From assembly GCF_030718085.1 (NCBI RefSeq), contig NZ_JAVAJF010000001.1, forward strand, positions 248,001-312,000: a DNA stretch of 64,000 nt. The letters run 5' to 3'. Shown in pieces: positions 39,535 to 48,961 of this stretch. Source of the DNA: Marinobacter sp. MDS2. Its GTDB lineage: Bacteria > Pseudomonadota > Gammaproteobacteria > Pseudomonadales > Oleiphilaceae. The notes under the pieces are model-generated. The model was given only the letters and a program-made list of their open reading frames with translations, was not told where the DNA came from and searched no databases. Positions within the stretch are counted from its first letter, which is position 1. Each line of letters starts with the position of its first letter. Made by a program: the position numbers and the translations under genes.

Positions 39535-41455
39535 AAGACCGCTCCAGCCAAGCAAGAAACATCAGGATTCCCCACAGTTCGGAGGAGTAGTCCTCCCGCC
39601 CGCGCAAGTGCTCGTGCCAAAAAGCTAAAACAACTTCTTCATCCAAGAAGTCTTGCTTGCGGAATACGGAAGGCGCGAGTAAAGACTCTGCCCAGTCGCG
39701 CAGAGGCCCTCGTAACCACTGGCCAATTGGCACCGCAAAACCTTGTTTGGGGCGGTCAACCAGAGCTTGTGGTACATGTCGGAAAAGAACACTGCGCAAC
39801 ACCTGCTTTCCAACACCACCTTTAACGTTATAGCTCAAGGGTAGTGATAGCGCGAAAGCAACAACCTTAGGGTCTAGCATGGGGATGCGTGTTTCCAAAC
39901 TGCAAGCCATGGCAGATCGGTCTACTTTCACCAGAATATCATCGGGTAAGTACCAGTTCAGATCTCGCCACATCAGAGTCTTCATGCTGTTATCCGGCAC
40001 GTCTTGTGGCAGCGTACTGTTTAATCCGTAGACGCCCTCGAGAAATCGCTGTGTGATACATTCTGGCCCATTCCAAAATGAGACCGACTGGCGATAAAAC
40101 TCTGAGATATTACCGGCTTTTGCCATGGCTCGTTCAGCTTGCAAGCGATGGGCAACCGCCAAATGTGAACGCCCTCTCTGCGAGGGTACAGCTGCGCGTA
40201 TGGCCCTGCTTGCAAAAGCCTCGGGTAGGAAGGATGCAGCTTTGCGCCCTAGAGACTTCGCACCGAACCGATTCTGCCAACGATTAAATACGGATTGATA
40301 GCGGGTATAACCGCAAAACAGCTCGTCGCCACCGTCTCCGGAAAGCGCAACCGTGACGTGCTTACGGGTCATTTGACTGACCAAGAACGTTGGCAACTGA
40401 GAGGAGTCTGCAAAGGGTTCGTCGTAAAGCTCGGGCAATTGAGGAACCAAGTGCAGAGCATCCGCTGGTTTTACGTAAAGCTCGGTATGTTGGGTGCCGA
40501 GATGCCGCGCCACTTCGGCCGCATGAATCGCCTCGTTAAAACCGGGTTCATCAAACCCAATACTGAAGGTCCGGACTGGGGTGGAGGCCCGAGATTGCAT
40601 CAACGCGACGACAGTTGAAGAATCAATTCCACCAGAAAGGAATGCGCCTAAAGGCACATCAGACACCATCTGGTCTTCGATCACATCACCCAACAGACTT
40701 TCGAGTTGCTGACTGCATTCTTCAAACGTGCCCTCAGCCCGCTTGCCAAAGCACGTTTCGAGTTGCCAGTAACGTTTCGGTGCTGGAACCTGACCAGAAG
40801 CGAGACTCGTTAAATCAAAAGAAATCAGCGAAGCCGGTGGTAACTTAAAAATCCCGGGGTGAATACTCCATGGAGCTGGAATAACGTTGTGTCGCAGCAA
40901 CAGCGACAAGGCTTTTGGCTCGATGCCCCCTTCCCAGTCCGGATGTACTCGCAGCGCCTTTAACTCGGACCCGAACAGTAGCGTTTTCCCCTGCCAACCG
41001 TAGTACAGAGGCTTCTCCCCCATACGGTCCCGCGCTAGGACGAGCCTTCGTTTATGGGTATCTACCAAGGCAAAGGCAAACATCCCGGAAAAACGCTCAA
41101 GACTTGCTTCCAACCCCCACGCTTCAATGGAAGCAAGCATGACTTCAGTATCTGAATGGCCTCTGAAAACGCAGCCACCCTTCTCTAAATCCTTTCGAAT
41201 CTGCCGGAAGTTATAAATCTCCCCGTTAAACGCGATAACGTAACGGCCAGAGGCCGATGCCATAGGCTGTGCCCCTGCGGGAGACCGATCCTGAATAGCC
41301 AAGCGCCGGTGAACTAAACCCACACCCAGCCCTCCGCCCACCCACACGCCGTCAGCATCTGGCCCACGATGGGCTATCGCCCGCCCCATCCTGCGCAACG
41401 TATTCCCTGTTAGCCCAGAGCCCTGAGGGCTTACAAACCCGGCAAAACCACACAT
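39527..41455 (-). CDS. XrtA-associated amidotransferase (asparagine synthase-like)
   Basis: 642 residues. Cys2 after Met starts a class II glutaminase domain (MCGFAGFVSPQG, AIAHRGPDADGVW), and the synthetase domain carries the PP-loop SGGIDSSTVVALM near 265 and LSGDGGDELFCGY. It is the asparagine-synthase-like amidotransferase that marks exosortase A loci. It likely forms an amide on a uronic acid or other carboxyl group in the polymer. Lies 3 bases after the flippase gene. Confidence 0.93.
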   Translation of the reverse strand: MCGFAGFVSPQGSGLTGNTLRRMGRAIAHRGPDADGVWVGGGLGVGLVHRRLAIQDRSPAGAQPMASASGRYVIAFNGEIYNFRQIRKDLEKGGCVFRGHSDTEVMLASIEAWGLEASLERFSGMFAFALVDTHKRRLVLARDRMGEKPLYYGWQGKTLLFGSELKALRVHPDWEGGIEPKALSLLLRHNVIPAPWSIHPGIFKLPPASLISFDLTSLASGQVPAPKRYWQLETCFGKRAEGTFEECSQQLESLLGDVIEDQMVSDVPLGAFLSGGIDSSTVVALMQSRASTPVRTFSIGFDEPGFNEAIHAAEVARHLGTQHTELYVKPADALHLVPQLPELYDEPFADSSQLPTFLVSQMTRKHVTVALSGDGGDELFCGYTRYQSVFNRWQNRFGAKSLGRKAASFLPEAFASRAIRAAVPSQRGRSHLAVAHRLQAERAMAKAGNISEFYRQSVSFWNGPECITQRFLEGVYGLNSTLPQDVPDNSMKTLMWRDLNWYLPDDILVKVDRSAMACSLETRIPMLDPKVVAFALSLPLSYNVKGGVGKQVLRSVLFRHVPQALVDRPKQGFAVPIGQWLRGPLRDWAESLLAPSVFRKQDFLDEEVVLAFWHEHLRGREDYSSELWGILMFLAWLERSFG

Positions 41456-41458
41456 TTG

Positions 41459-42973
41459 CTACGTCCTTTTATGCATGCGAGCAATTTTGGCCCCCAGAAA
41501 TCCTCGTTCTTCCTTGTTCAGCACCAGCAACCAGAAGCTGACCAGCCAACTAAGGCTACTGAGCGCTGCCCCTGCAAGAATATCGGTATAAGAATCATAA
41601 ATCAGGTACTCACCGACAATCAGCAATACCATAGCCATAACGCCAGCTGGCACAAACCCCGGCAGTACCGCCGAACGCAAATAATAGAGCACTGAAATAT
41701 CTACGTGTCGGCAGGTATACCGAAGATATAGAGGAACGAATATCAAACCAGGAACGACGGAAGCAAAAGCTACGCCCTCAAGGCCAAACGGGTGAACAAG
41801 AACAAGGCTCAGGCCAATATTCAGTGCGGCGGCCAAAGGAGTGAGGCGTGCAAAAATCCCGTGTTTGTCAATCGCCGTCAGATAACGGCTGGCGAACGGA
41901 TTGATAAAAGGCAGCACCGTAAAGAACACCAGAAACACGATAAGCCATTCCGCCTTCTCACCAAACTCTGGCCCCAGCCATACTGAGATAAAAGGCACTC
42001 CCAACAACAGAGCCCCCGTACCCATGGCCAAAAGAATGCTGACAACGTAACGGGACGAAATCAGAAAAACCCGCCGGATGGTGTCGTTCTCAGCCCTCGC
42101 ACTCAAGCCGCTGAACAGCGGCATAAAGGCATGAGTTAGTGTCCACCCGAGGTTTCGGATGTGCTGAGTCAAGTTCGCGGGAATACTGTAGAACGGAACC
42201 ATAGCAGGCCCCATAATCAAACCAATCACCAAAACGTCCGTAGCATTTTCAACACGTGTGGCAATACCTTGAACGAATGATTTAAAACCGAAAACAATCA
42301 GCTCTTTCAAACGCGCCCAGGAGTAGGATCGCCAACGGGCCCTGATCGCACCAAAGGCAGGGCGGGACAGCAACCACATGAAGAGGATGTACTTTATGGA
42401 AATACCAATGGCGTTGATGCCAGCCAAGAGCACCAGACCGTTTTCAGGAGTAATCAACAGGTAAAGGAGCGTAGAGCCCACGATCGAATTGATAATCGTG
42501 ATGTTGTTTTTCAGGTAGTACTTCTGGAAACCTTCCAGGTAGCTCTCTGCAACATATCCTGGAAACGAGATTAACAGGTGGGCGCCGATGATGATCAGAA
42601 ACAGCGTGTATTTCTGATATGGCTCACCCTCCGGGGCGATCGCACCGGAAAACCAGATTCCCCAGCATAAGAAAAAGGCGAAGAGGAGCAGCCCGACCAT
42701 CATCATGAACGCAAAGGCGGACATGTACACAGACTCAAGTGCCTGTGAATCCTGCTCGGCGTGGTGTTTCGCGGCATACCGACTGATGGCAGGCCGCAGG
42801 CCAAGGTCCAATATCCCCATGTAGCCAATTACAGCGCCAATCATCTCCCACAGACCGTAGTCGTACTTCCCAAGGTTGTGAACGAAAACGGGGGTCATAA
42901 TGAAGGTGATGACCAGTTTAACGAGCATCACCAGGACATTTGAGCCGGTGTTGACGAATAGGGTATGAATCAT
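41459..42973 (-). CDS. wzx: Wzx-like polysaccharide flippase
   Basis: 504 residues with about 12-14 predicted membrane helices; N-terminus LVITFIMTPVFVHNLGKYDYGLWE is typical of the polysaccharide_synt family. It would flip lipid-linked repeat units to the periplasm for the Wzy-like polymerase (44125-45492). Immediately downstream of a GT1 gene (no gap). Confidence 0.9.
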   Translation of the reverse strand: MIHTLFVNTGSNVLVMLVKLVITFIMTPVFVHNLGKYDYGLWEMIGAVIGYMGILDLGLRPAISRYAAKHHAEQDSQALESVYMSAFAFMMMVGLLLFAFFLCWGIWFSGAIAPEGEPYQKYTLFLIIIGAHLLISFPGYVAESYLEGFQKYYLKNNITIINSIVGSTLLYLLITPENGLVLLAGINAIGISIKYILFMWLLSRPAFGAIRARWRSYSWARLKELIVFGFKSFVQGIATRVENATDVLVIGLIMGPAMVPFYSIPANLTQHIRNLGWTLTHAFMPLFSGLSARAENDTIRRVFLISSRYVVSILLAMGTGALLLGVPFISVWLGPEFGEKAEWLIVFLVFFTVLPFINPFASRYLTAIDKHGIFARLTPLAAALNIGLSLVLVHPFGLEGVAFASVVPGLIFVPLYLRYTCRHVDISVLYYLRSAVLPGFVPAGVMAMVLLIVGEYLIYDSYTDILAGAALSSLSWLVSFWLLVLNKEERGFLGAKIARMHKRT

Positions 42974-44101
42974 TCAGTGGCCACCCGACAGTCTGCAATA
43001 GAGAGTTCGGAGTGAATCTGCTGGCCGTGTAATTGCAAAACGATCAACTGCCTCAGGCTGGTAGCGAATGAACGCCTCTTTCGTCGGTTTGTGTATTTCC
43101 TCTGTGATCAGCTCAGCGAGTCCCCCGACATCCCCGGGAGAAAAGATACGAGCAGGTGATCCCGCAACGACCTCTCGAAGCCCGATACAGTCTGTCGAAA
43201 TAAGAGGAACACCCGCCGCCAGGACTTCCATACCCAGAAGACCACATGCCTCCCAACGGGATGGCATGACAACCATATCCATAGCCTTGATCATAGCCGG
43301 CATGTCATCTGTCCCTGGCATTTGGATAAAACGATCACCAAGCCCTATACTCTCCAGATAGGCATAATCTTCCCTAATAAACCCGCCCCATCCGAAAGTT
43401 ACTACTACCGGAAGCTGGAGATTCTCCTCGTTACGCTCCTTCATTAGAGCAATTGCATCAACAAGCGTACGAAACCCTTTCTGGCCCATAAATCGGCCAA
43501 AGAAACCGATCAGAGGAACAGACGCTGGAATCGAAAGCTCCGTTCTTAAATTCCACGCGATACCATTCTGAAAGTAATGAGTATCAACTCCATGAAGGAT
43601 AGGATAGAAAGCTGACTGAGAAACACCTGGAAAAAACTCTTGAAAATTGCGGGTAGCATCCTCGGTCACGGTGTGTATCGCATCTATCCTACCGAAGACG
43701 AAGCCCATGATACGTTTTTTTATCCGGGATTTTGCATTCTCGAACTGGGAAGGCAAAAACACATCGTGGGCTGTCATTAAATGCTTGGGACCAATGACGA
43801 ACGTCGAGGCTATCTCGGTGAGTAAACCGGCACCAAATCCGTGCGAATGTATTAAATCATAATTGTCAGATTTCAGTTCATTTCTTACAGATCTTATAAA
43901 CTCAAACGGTGCACAGCCGGTGTGAATCACAGAAATCTTTCCGGATGCTACAGTCGTGTCAAGAAAACGCTGAAGTGAACCATCGGGATCCGGAGCGATA
44001 AGCACGAAGCTATCTTCCTTGAACGCAGGCTGCTGGTAAATGTACCTAAAAAAGGTTTTTATGCCGCCACTTGGCTGCATTGCAGTCATTAATACTTTCA
44101 T
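42974..44101 (-). CDS. glycosyltransferase, GT4 type
   Basis: 375 residues: N-terminal GG(I)KTFFRYIY glycine motif, donor-binding half with IGFFGRFMGQKGFRTLVDAI and VMPSRWEACGLLGMEVLAAGVPLIST (EX7E pattern). Cytoplasmic. Sits between the polymerase and flippase genes. Sugar specificity cannot be read from the sequence. Confidence 0.92.
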   Translation of the reverse strand: MKVLMTAMQPSGGIKTFFRYIYQQPAFKEDSFVLIAPDPDGSLQRFLDTTVASGKISVIHTGCAPFEFIRSVRNELKSDNYDLIHSHGFGAGLLTEIASTFVIGPKHLMTAHDVFLPSQFENAKSRIKKRIMGFVFGRIDAIHTVTEDATRNFQEFFPGVSQSAFYPILHGVDTHYFQNGIAWNLRTELSIPASVPLIGFFGRFMGQKGFRTLVDAIALMKERNEENLQLPVVVTFGWGGFIREDYAYLESIGLGDRFIQMPGTDDMPAMIKAMDMVVMPSRWEACGLLGMEVLAAGVPLISTDCIGLREVVAGSPARIFSPGDVGGLAELITEEIHKPTKEAFIRYQPEAVDRFAITRPADSLRTLYCRLSGGH

Positions 44102-44124
44102 CTATCAATCCAGATCTAACAATA

Positions 44125-45492
44125 CTACTTGCCAACTTGTCGAGAAAATCTTTGCGCCAGTGGATACTTTGGCTCAACAGACGCCACAGGTCCCTCATTA
44201 ACGATCTTTTTGCTTATAATATTATGGAAAGCCAAAGCGAGCCCTCCGAACAAATACCAGTAATACTGAGACAAACCCCAATAATTTAGGCTATAAACTA
44301 CATACATCCAAAAAACAGCAATCATAGACTTATTTAACATTCGATAAAACTGAAACTCATCACTACTTATCGATTCAATATTTAACCTATTAAAAGACAA
44401 CTTCTTGTAAACTCTTGTAAGAAATAGCAAGAATATGACAGTACCTACTATACCAAGCTCAATTAATAATTCGGCATATAGATTATGAGATGCTTGCCGA
44501 CGACCCAGAATGTGCGTCTTCGCCTCTGGCGTCGTTCCCAGACCATGCCCTACAATCGGGCGCTCCAGTCCCAGCGAGAACTCACGAATAATCCCGTCCA
44601 ATCGGCCATCAACAGTTGCAGCATTAGATGTCTCAGACTTTCCAATTAGAGAGAGATACCGATCCTTTTGATCGCTACTCATACTGCTCCACCCGAGAAT
44701 TGAAACAACAACCGCGACCAAAATCAGCCTAAACTTCTGATTTGATTCTTTAAAAATAAAGAAAGCAATGACCAAAAGTGCAAGAAAAGCCCCTCTGGAC
44801 TGCGTTAAAATAAGCGCATAAAGGATCGGTGGCATTATCACCAGGTAAATCAATTTATACTTGAAGCCATTAGACCACAACAAATAGTGAAGAAAAGGAA
44901 TCAAAGTAACAATAACAAAACCGAGTTCGTTTGGATTAATAACATCTGAAGGCGCACCGGCGAGTCTCTGCGAAAACTCGCCATGTCCGAGATGCGTTCT
45001 ACTTCCCCAGTATCCTTCCGTAATATTTAGAAATAGCGGCTCAAAAACTCGAATAACTTGACAGCCCAAAAAAACCACAAGAAACAACTTAAGCCTACGC
45101 TCGCTGTCAATTAGTAAAGCGGCGAAGAAAAAAAAGACGACAGCTTTCACGAATTCAGAAAGATTGTTTCTGATAACGCTTCCGGGCCACTCCACCAAAG
45201 GCAATGAAATAAATATATAAAAAATTAACACCAAAACCGATGATGATATCGGGTCTTTGCTCCACCCAGAAACCTTTTCCCGCTGAAGAAAAATCGACAA
45301 AGAGATAATTAAAACAAGAAGTAAAGTAGGCCGAATTACGCCATAGCCGGGTATGCGAGCAGAAAGATGTAAAAAAAAGTCAATCAAAAAATATAAAAAT
45401 ATAACAAAAGTAATAGTATTTATTGACCGAGATCTGCCTGCAATTTTATGGTTACTAACTCCTAAAGCTGAAGCGCCGGTTCCACTAATCAT
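44125..45492 (-). CDS. Wzy-like O-antigen ligase/polymerase family protein
   Basis: 455 residues, about 11-12 membrane helices with a large periplasmic loop near 250-340 containing IVGHGLGTTPEAKTH and HNLYAELLIELGIVG, the Wzy_C signature. It polymerises repeats in the periplasm. The gene is markedly AT-rich compared with its neighbours, as usual for strain-specific polymerase genes. Confidence 0.9.
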   Translation of the reverse strand: MISGTGASALGVSNHKIAGRSRSINTITFVIFLYFLIDFFLHLSARIPGYGVIRPTLLLVLIISLSIFLQREKVSGWSKDPISSSVLVLIFYIFISLPLVEWPGSVIRNNLSEFVKAVVFFFFAALLIDSERRLKLFLVVFLGCQVIRVFEPLFLNITEGYWGSRTHLGHGEFSQRLAGAPSDVINPNELGFVIVTLIPFLHYLLWSNGFKYKLIYLVIMPPILYALILTQSRGAFLALLVIAFFIFKESNQKFRLILVAVVVSILGWSSMSSDQKDRYLSLIGKSETSNAATVDGRLDGIIREFSLGLERPIVGHGLGTTPEAKTHILGRRQASHNLYAELLIELGIVGTVIFLLFLTRVYKKLSFNRLNIESISSDEFQFYRMLNKSMIAVFWMYVVYSLNYWGLSQYYWYLFGGLALAFHNIISKKIVNEGPVASVEPKYPLAQRFSRQVGK

Positions 45493-46498
45493 AACAGGTC
45501 TCTACCAAGTGATGCCGAAGCCGCATACCTAAAAGCTCAACACCGGATATCGATTTCAAGAATTGAAACCGATCTTGAGAGCCCGTATGTCTTCGCATGG
45601 CATAACGCTGAGCATGGCCTTGGCAATCAGCAAATGCTACCGCTGCACAGGAAAAGCCAGCGTCTTTTATAAAACTAACCTGACCCCCAACGAAATCATC
45701 AACGGTACCATTCGGGTAACAAAAAGATCGGGGCGATTCTCCCAGCTTCTGCCTCAGAATCTCGGCGCAACCAAAGATTTCGCTCTTCGCCTCTTCCATA
45801 GATACCCTTGCCAAAGAAGGATGCGAAACCGTGTGACCGCCAACTTCCAAACCTTCGCTCTGCATTTCCTGTAACTGCTCCCAGGATACGGCACGATACT
45901 CCTCAGGTGGAATTTCAGGGAGATCAATATCCCACGCTGCAGCCATTTCATTCAAACAAAGTATTTTGTCTGCGTTATCGGCCTGAAGCATTAACTGATT
46001 GAGTCTCCAGTACTCGGATTCAAACTTTTCGTTCGGAATGGGCGTTTCAATTCGTGCAATATTGAAGTCGTGCCGACCAACGGAATCTGGTGAATGCTCC
46101 AAAAGAAATCTGAGTTGATCGGGCCACAACCAGATGTCACCCGAAACGAAACCCGTGGTGACATAAAAGGTGGCAGGCACCGAATACTTCTTTAGAATTG
46201 GCCAAGCGATTTCGTAGAAGTCTTCGTAACCATCGTCAATTGTGATAGCAATTCGGTTCCTTGGCCTACGCTGCTTGACGTACAAGTCCTCAGCCAACTC
46301 AGAGACGGTTACCGGGATGTAGTTCTTTGCTATGTGTTGGACTTGCCATTCAAACATTGCCGCGTCCAAATGTCCGGGTTCCACATTCCGCGAGAACCGG
46401 TGATACATCAGTATCCTGGGGTGCTTGGCTGTTATCAGCCTGGAAAGCTGATAACCTCCGAAGCTGCCGGCAAAACGGACAAGAGGAGATATATTCAC
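45485..46498 (-). CDS. polysaccharide deacetylase (NodB type)
   Basis: 337 residues; GTG start supported by GGGAGG eleven bases upstream and overlapping the GT1 stop (GTGA). NodB motifs: AITIDDGYEDF (metal Asp), GGHTVSHPSLARVS (metal His), and SFCYPNG. No signal peptide, so either cytoplasmic or exported another way. The second deacetylase of the locus (the other is 56030-56929). Probably removes N-acetyl groups from an amino sugar. Confidence 0.9.
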   Translation of the reverse strand: MNISPLVRFAGSFGGYQLSRLITAKHPRILMYHRFSRNVEPGHLDAAMFEWQVQHIAKNYIPVTVSELAEDLYVKQRRPRNRIAITIDDGYEDFYEIAWPILKKYSVPATFYVTTGFVSGDIWLWPDQLRFLLEHSPDSVGRHDFNIARIETPIPNEKFESEYWRLNQLMLQADNADKILCLNEMAAAWDIDLPEIPPEEYRAVSWEQLQEMQSEGLEVGGHTVSHPSLARVSMEEAKSEIFGCAEILRQKLGESPRSFCYPNGTVDDFVGGQVSFIKDAGFSCAAVAFADCQGHAQRYAMRRHTGSQDRFQFLKSISGVELLGMRLRHHLVETCYD

Positions 46499-47667
46499 TT
46501 CGCCTCCCGGGATGAAAACGCCCCGTCATAGCACCCGATATACGAGTCATACAAACGAACATGAGCTTCGATCATGGTGTTTAGAGCATGCCTTTTGCAG
46601 GCCAAATGAAAACCGGCCTGCCCCATTTCTGCAGAAATACCCCCTTCGTCAGAGAATAATTTGCCAAGATACGCAACGAGGCTGTCCACGTCTCCAGAAG
46701 GATAGACATACCCAGTTTTGCCATGAACAACCGCCTCGGCATTGCCACCGACATTTGATGCAACAACCGGCAATCGTGCCTGCATGTATTCTACGATGGC
46801 ATTGGAATAGCCTTCGGACTCCGAGCAAGACAAACCAACATCCATCGCAGGCAAAATTTCTTTAACATCGGAGCGAGCTCCAAGAAAGTGGACGCGCTCA
46901 CTCACGCCCATCCGTTGAGCTAGCTCCCTATATGTAGACTGCTCTCCGGCACCGACAAGTACCAAATGAGCATTGGACACAGAATCTGATAGAGCGCTTA
47001 GCGCTATGATCGCATCCCCTATCCTTTTTATTTCGCGCAGGTTGGCAACCAGTATCGCGAAACGTCCTTCGGCAGGGAGCCCTAACTGTTCTCTACGAGG
47101 CTTCTTTTCCGCCTCTGACAAGGGGTAACTTGGGGATTTGCCAGCGGGATAGCCATTGTAGATAACAGAAACTTCGTCTTGGCTAAAATGCTCTTTCTCA
47201 ATAGTAATGCCTTTCACTGCTTCGCTATTGGCGATCACATGGCTCACAAAATGCCGAGTCTTTCGGAGCAGTCTCAGGTATCCCGGTGTGTACCAAAAGC
47301 CCATGTCACGACGTGAGATCAGAGTCGGAATACCCACAAACGCCATAATCGGCGGCAATAGAATTGAAGAATCGTTAAAGAAAACGTGGCATAGGCGATA
47401 GCCTTCCGCCCTTTTTCGTAACGCATATCGGAATAACGAAACCCATGTAACCGGACTCAATACTTTTGACCGGCCGAGAACAGTAAATGAACACGGCAAC
47501 CCACCCTCGCTCACAAACTTCGAGTTCCGCAAAACCAGAACTTCTGGTTCAAAACGGTCTGGTGGCAGGTTCTTTATCAACTGCATAAGCTGCCCTTCGG
47601 TACCGGCATAAGGGCTCTCAAAGCAATCAATCACATAGAGGATCTTCTTTGGAATTCCGTTTTCCAT
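46495..47667 (-). CDS. glycosyltransferase, GT4 type
   Basis: I chose the ATG at 47667 (GGAAG upstream); the frame's TTG is one codon earlier. 390 residues. GT4 elements: YAGTEGQLMQLI near the start, and CSESEGYSNAIVEYMQARLPVVASNVGGNAE near 285-315 (EX7E). Overlaps the deacetylase gene by 4 bases. Cytoplasmic GT of the EPS repeat unit. Confidence 0.92.
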   Translation of the reverse strand: MENGIPKKILYVIDCFESPYAGTEGQLMQLIKNLPPDRFEPEVLVLRNSKFVSEGGLPCSFTVLGRSKVLSPVTWVSLFRYALRKRAEGYRLCHVFFNDSSILLPPIMAFVGIPTLISRRDMGFWYTPGYLRLLRKTRHFVSHVIANSEAVKGITIEKEHFSQDEVSVIYNGYPAGKSPSYPLSEAEKKPRREQLGLPAEGRFAILVANLREIKRIGDAIIALSALSDSVSNAHLVLVGAGEQSTYRELAQRMGVSERVHFLGARSDVKEILPAMDVGLSCSESEGYSNAIVEYMQARLPVVASNVGGNAEAVVHGKTGYVYPSGDVDSLVAYLGKLFSDEGGISAEMGQAGFHLACKRHALNTMIEAHVRLYDSYIGCYDGAFSSREAK

Positions 47668-47685
47668 CAAAACAACTTCCCGGGC

Positions 47686-48567
47686 TTAGGTGATCGCTTC
47701 ACGACCCCGAATTACGTCGAGGGATCTTTTGGGATCCCCAATGCCAGCTCTCAAGAGATGCGCGATAGCAAGAAGAAAACGACCTTGCTTCCAACGCACT
47801 TGCGCCATCCGAAAGTGCAAAAGCGCCAATCGCTTCCTGAGGACAGATCTTCTATACGGATAGCGGGCCTTAGCGCGGTTCAAAATCTCAAACCCCGCTT
47901 TCCAACGTCTCTCCAGACCAGTTTTGCTGATTGATTCTTCATGCTTTCGATAGAAGAAGACGATCCCCTTCAAAAACTTATACGGTGCTATCTCGGCGAT
48001 ACGCAAAACCATATCGTGGTCTTGACCTGCCCTGAATCTCTCCTCAAAAAAACCGGCCTGCTGAAAAACCTTCGACCTCACCATCGCACCACCGGGCAAT
48101 GCCATATAGCAATCCAAAAGAAGGTCATTAGGGTCGCCCGTTTCCTGGTGATCATCGGGTGGCAGCGGAAAAAGATGTTGCCCATTCTCCGACACAGCCA
48201 TTGCCTGACCGTACACCATCCCAAACTCCGGGTGCGCCTCGAGATATGCTACCTGATCACGGATCTTGTCTTTGTGAAGATAGTCGTCACTATCCAGAAT
48301 GACGATGTATTCACCTTTCGCAGCCCTCAATCCGAGATTCAAGGCAGATGATTGCCCTTTATTCTGACGATTGGCATGTGACAGCAATTCAAGCTTTTGT
48401 TCGGCCTCAAATTTTTGCAGAATTTCGAACGTACCATCGCTTGACCCATCATCAACCACGACTAACTGGACATGGGGATAGGACTGACTGAGGACAGACT
48501 CTACTGCTTCGGTGATATACTCAGCACGATTAAAAGCTGGAGTGATTACGGTTACTAAAGGGTTCAA
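47686..48567 (-). CDS. glycosyltransferase family 2
   Basis: 293 residues from a TTG start preceded by AGGTGA; no ATG is available near. GT-A fold: VTVITPAFNRAEYITEAVESV, VVVDDGSSDGTFE, YIVILDSDDYLH. Distantly related to the GT2 pair at 36666-38482. First gene of the second EPS block, after a 394-base spacer. Confidence 0.9.
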   Translation of the reverse strand: MNPLVTVITPAFNRAEYITEAVESVLSQSYPHVQLVVVDDGSSDGTFEILQKFEAEQKLELLSHANRQNKGQSSALNLGLRAAKGEYIVILDSDDYLHKDKIRDQVAYLEAHPEFGMVYGQAMAVSENGQHLFPLPPDDHQETGDPNDLLLDCYMALPGGAMVRSKVFQQAGFFEERFRAGQDHDMVLRIAEIAPYKFLKGIVFFYRKHEESISKTGLERRWKAGFEILNRAKARYPYRRSVLRKRLALLHFRMAQVRWKQGRFLLAIAHLLRAGIGDPKRSLDVIRGREAIT

Positions 48568-48961
48568 AAATTCACCTGCTAACAGTTAAACGACTGCAAA
48601 CCACCTAAAAGCAACATTCCGATCGTAATGATCTTTTGGAATGAATATCGTGTTTATAGGTGCTTTCTCCACTATCTAACTGGCTTATCCGTGGTGAGCA
48701 TGATTTATTGGCTAGCTCTGAAGGCCCAACCGCCGATACCTTTTCGAAACATCAATTTACACAAAATTACAGAGAATAACCACCTGTTAGAGAGGCTCAT
48801 TGATCAACAGAACATCAGCATCTCGCTCATCCAGCCCCACAGCATCGGACAGGGAAAACCGTGAACAGACGCCATGTATTTTTCACAGAATCAGCTAACA
48901 TTATTAAAGAGCCACGTGCCAAATGAACACTGTTAAAACGCTTAAGCCTACGGGTGGCATT
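48568..48961. other. intergenic region between divergent EPS genes
   Basis: 394 AT-rich bases between the starts of the GT2 gene (minus) and the secreted-protein gene (plus), so it must hold promoters for both directions. I found no convincing sigma-70 or sigma-54 pair, no terminator and no RNA. A 78-codon frame at 48628-48864 lacks a ribosome site and is not called. Confidence 0.6.

Noticed and set aside
48628..48864. 78-codon plus-strand frame in the EPS intergenic region
   Set aside because: No Shine-Dalgarno, no recognisable product; could be chance in AT-rich DNA.
48899..48912. TTGGCACG on the minus strand, a perfect -24 half of a sigma-54 promoter
   Set aside because: The -12 half lacks GC at the required 10-base distance.
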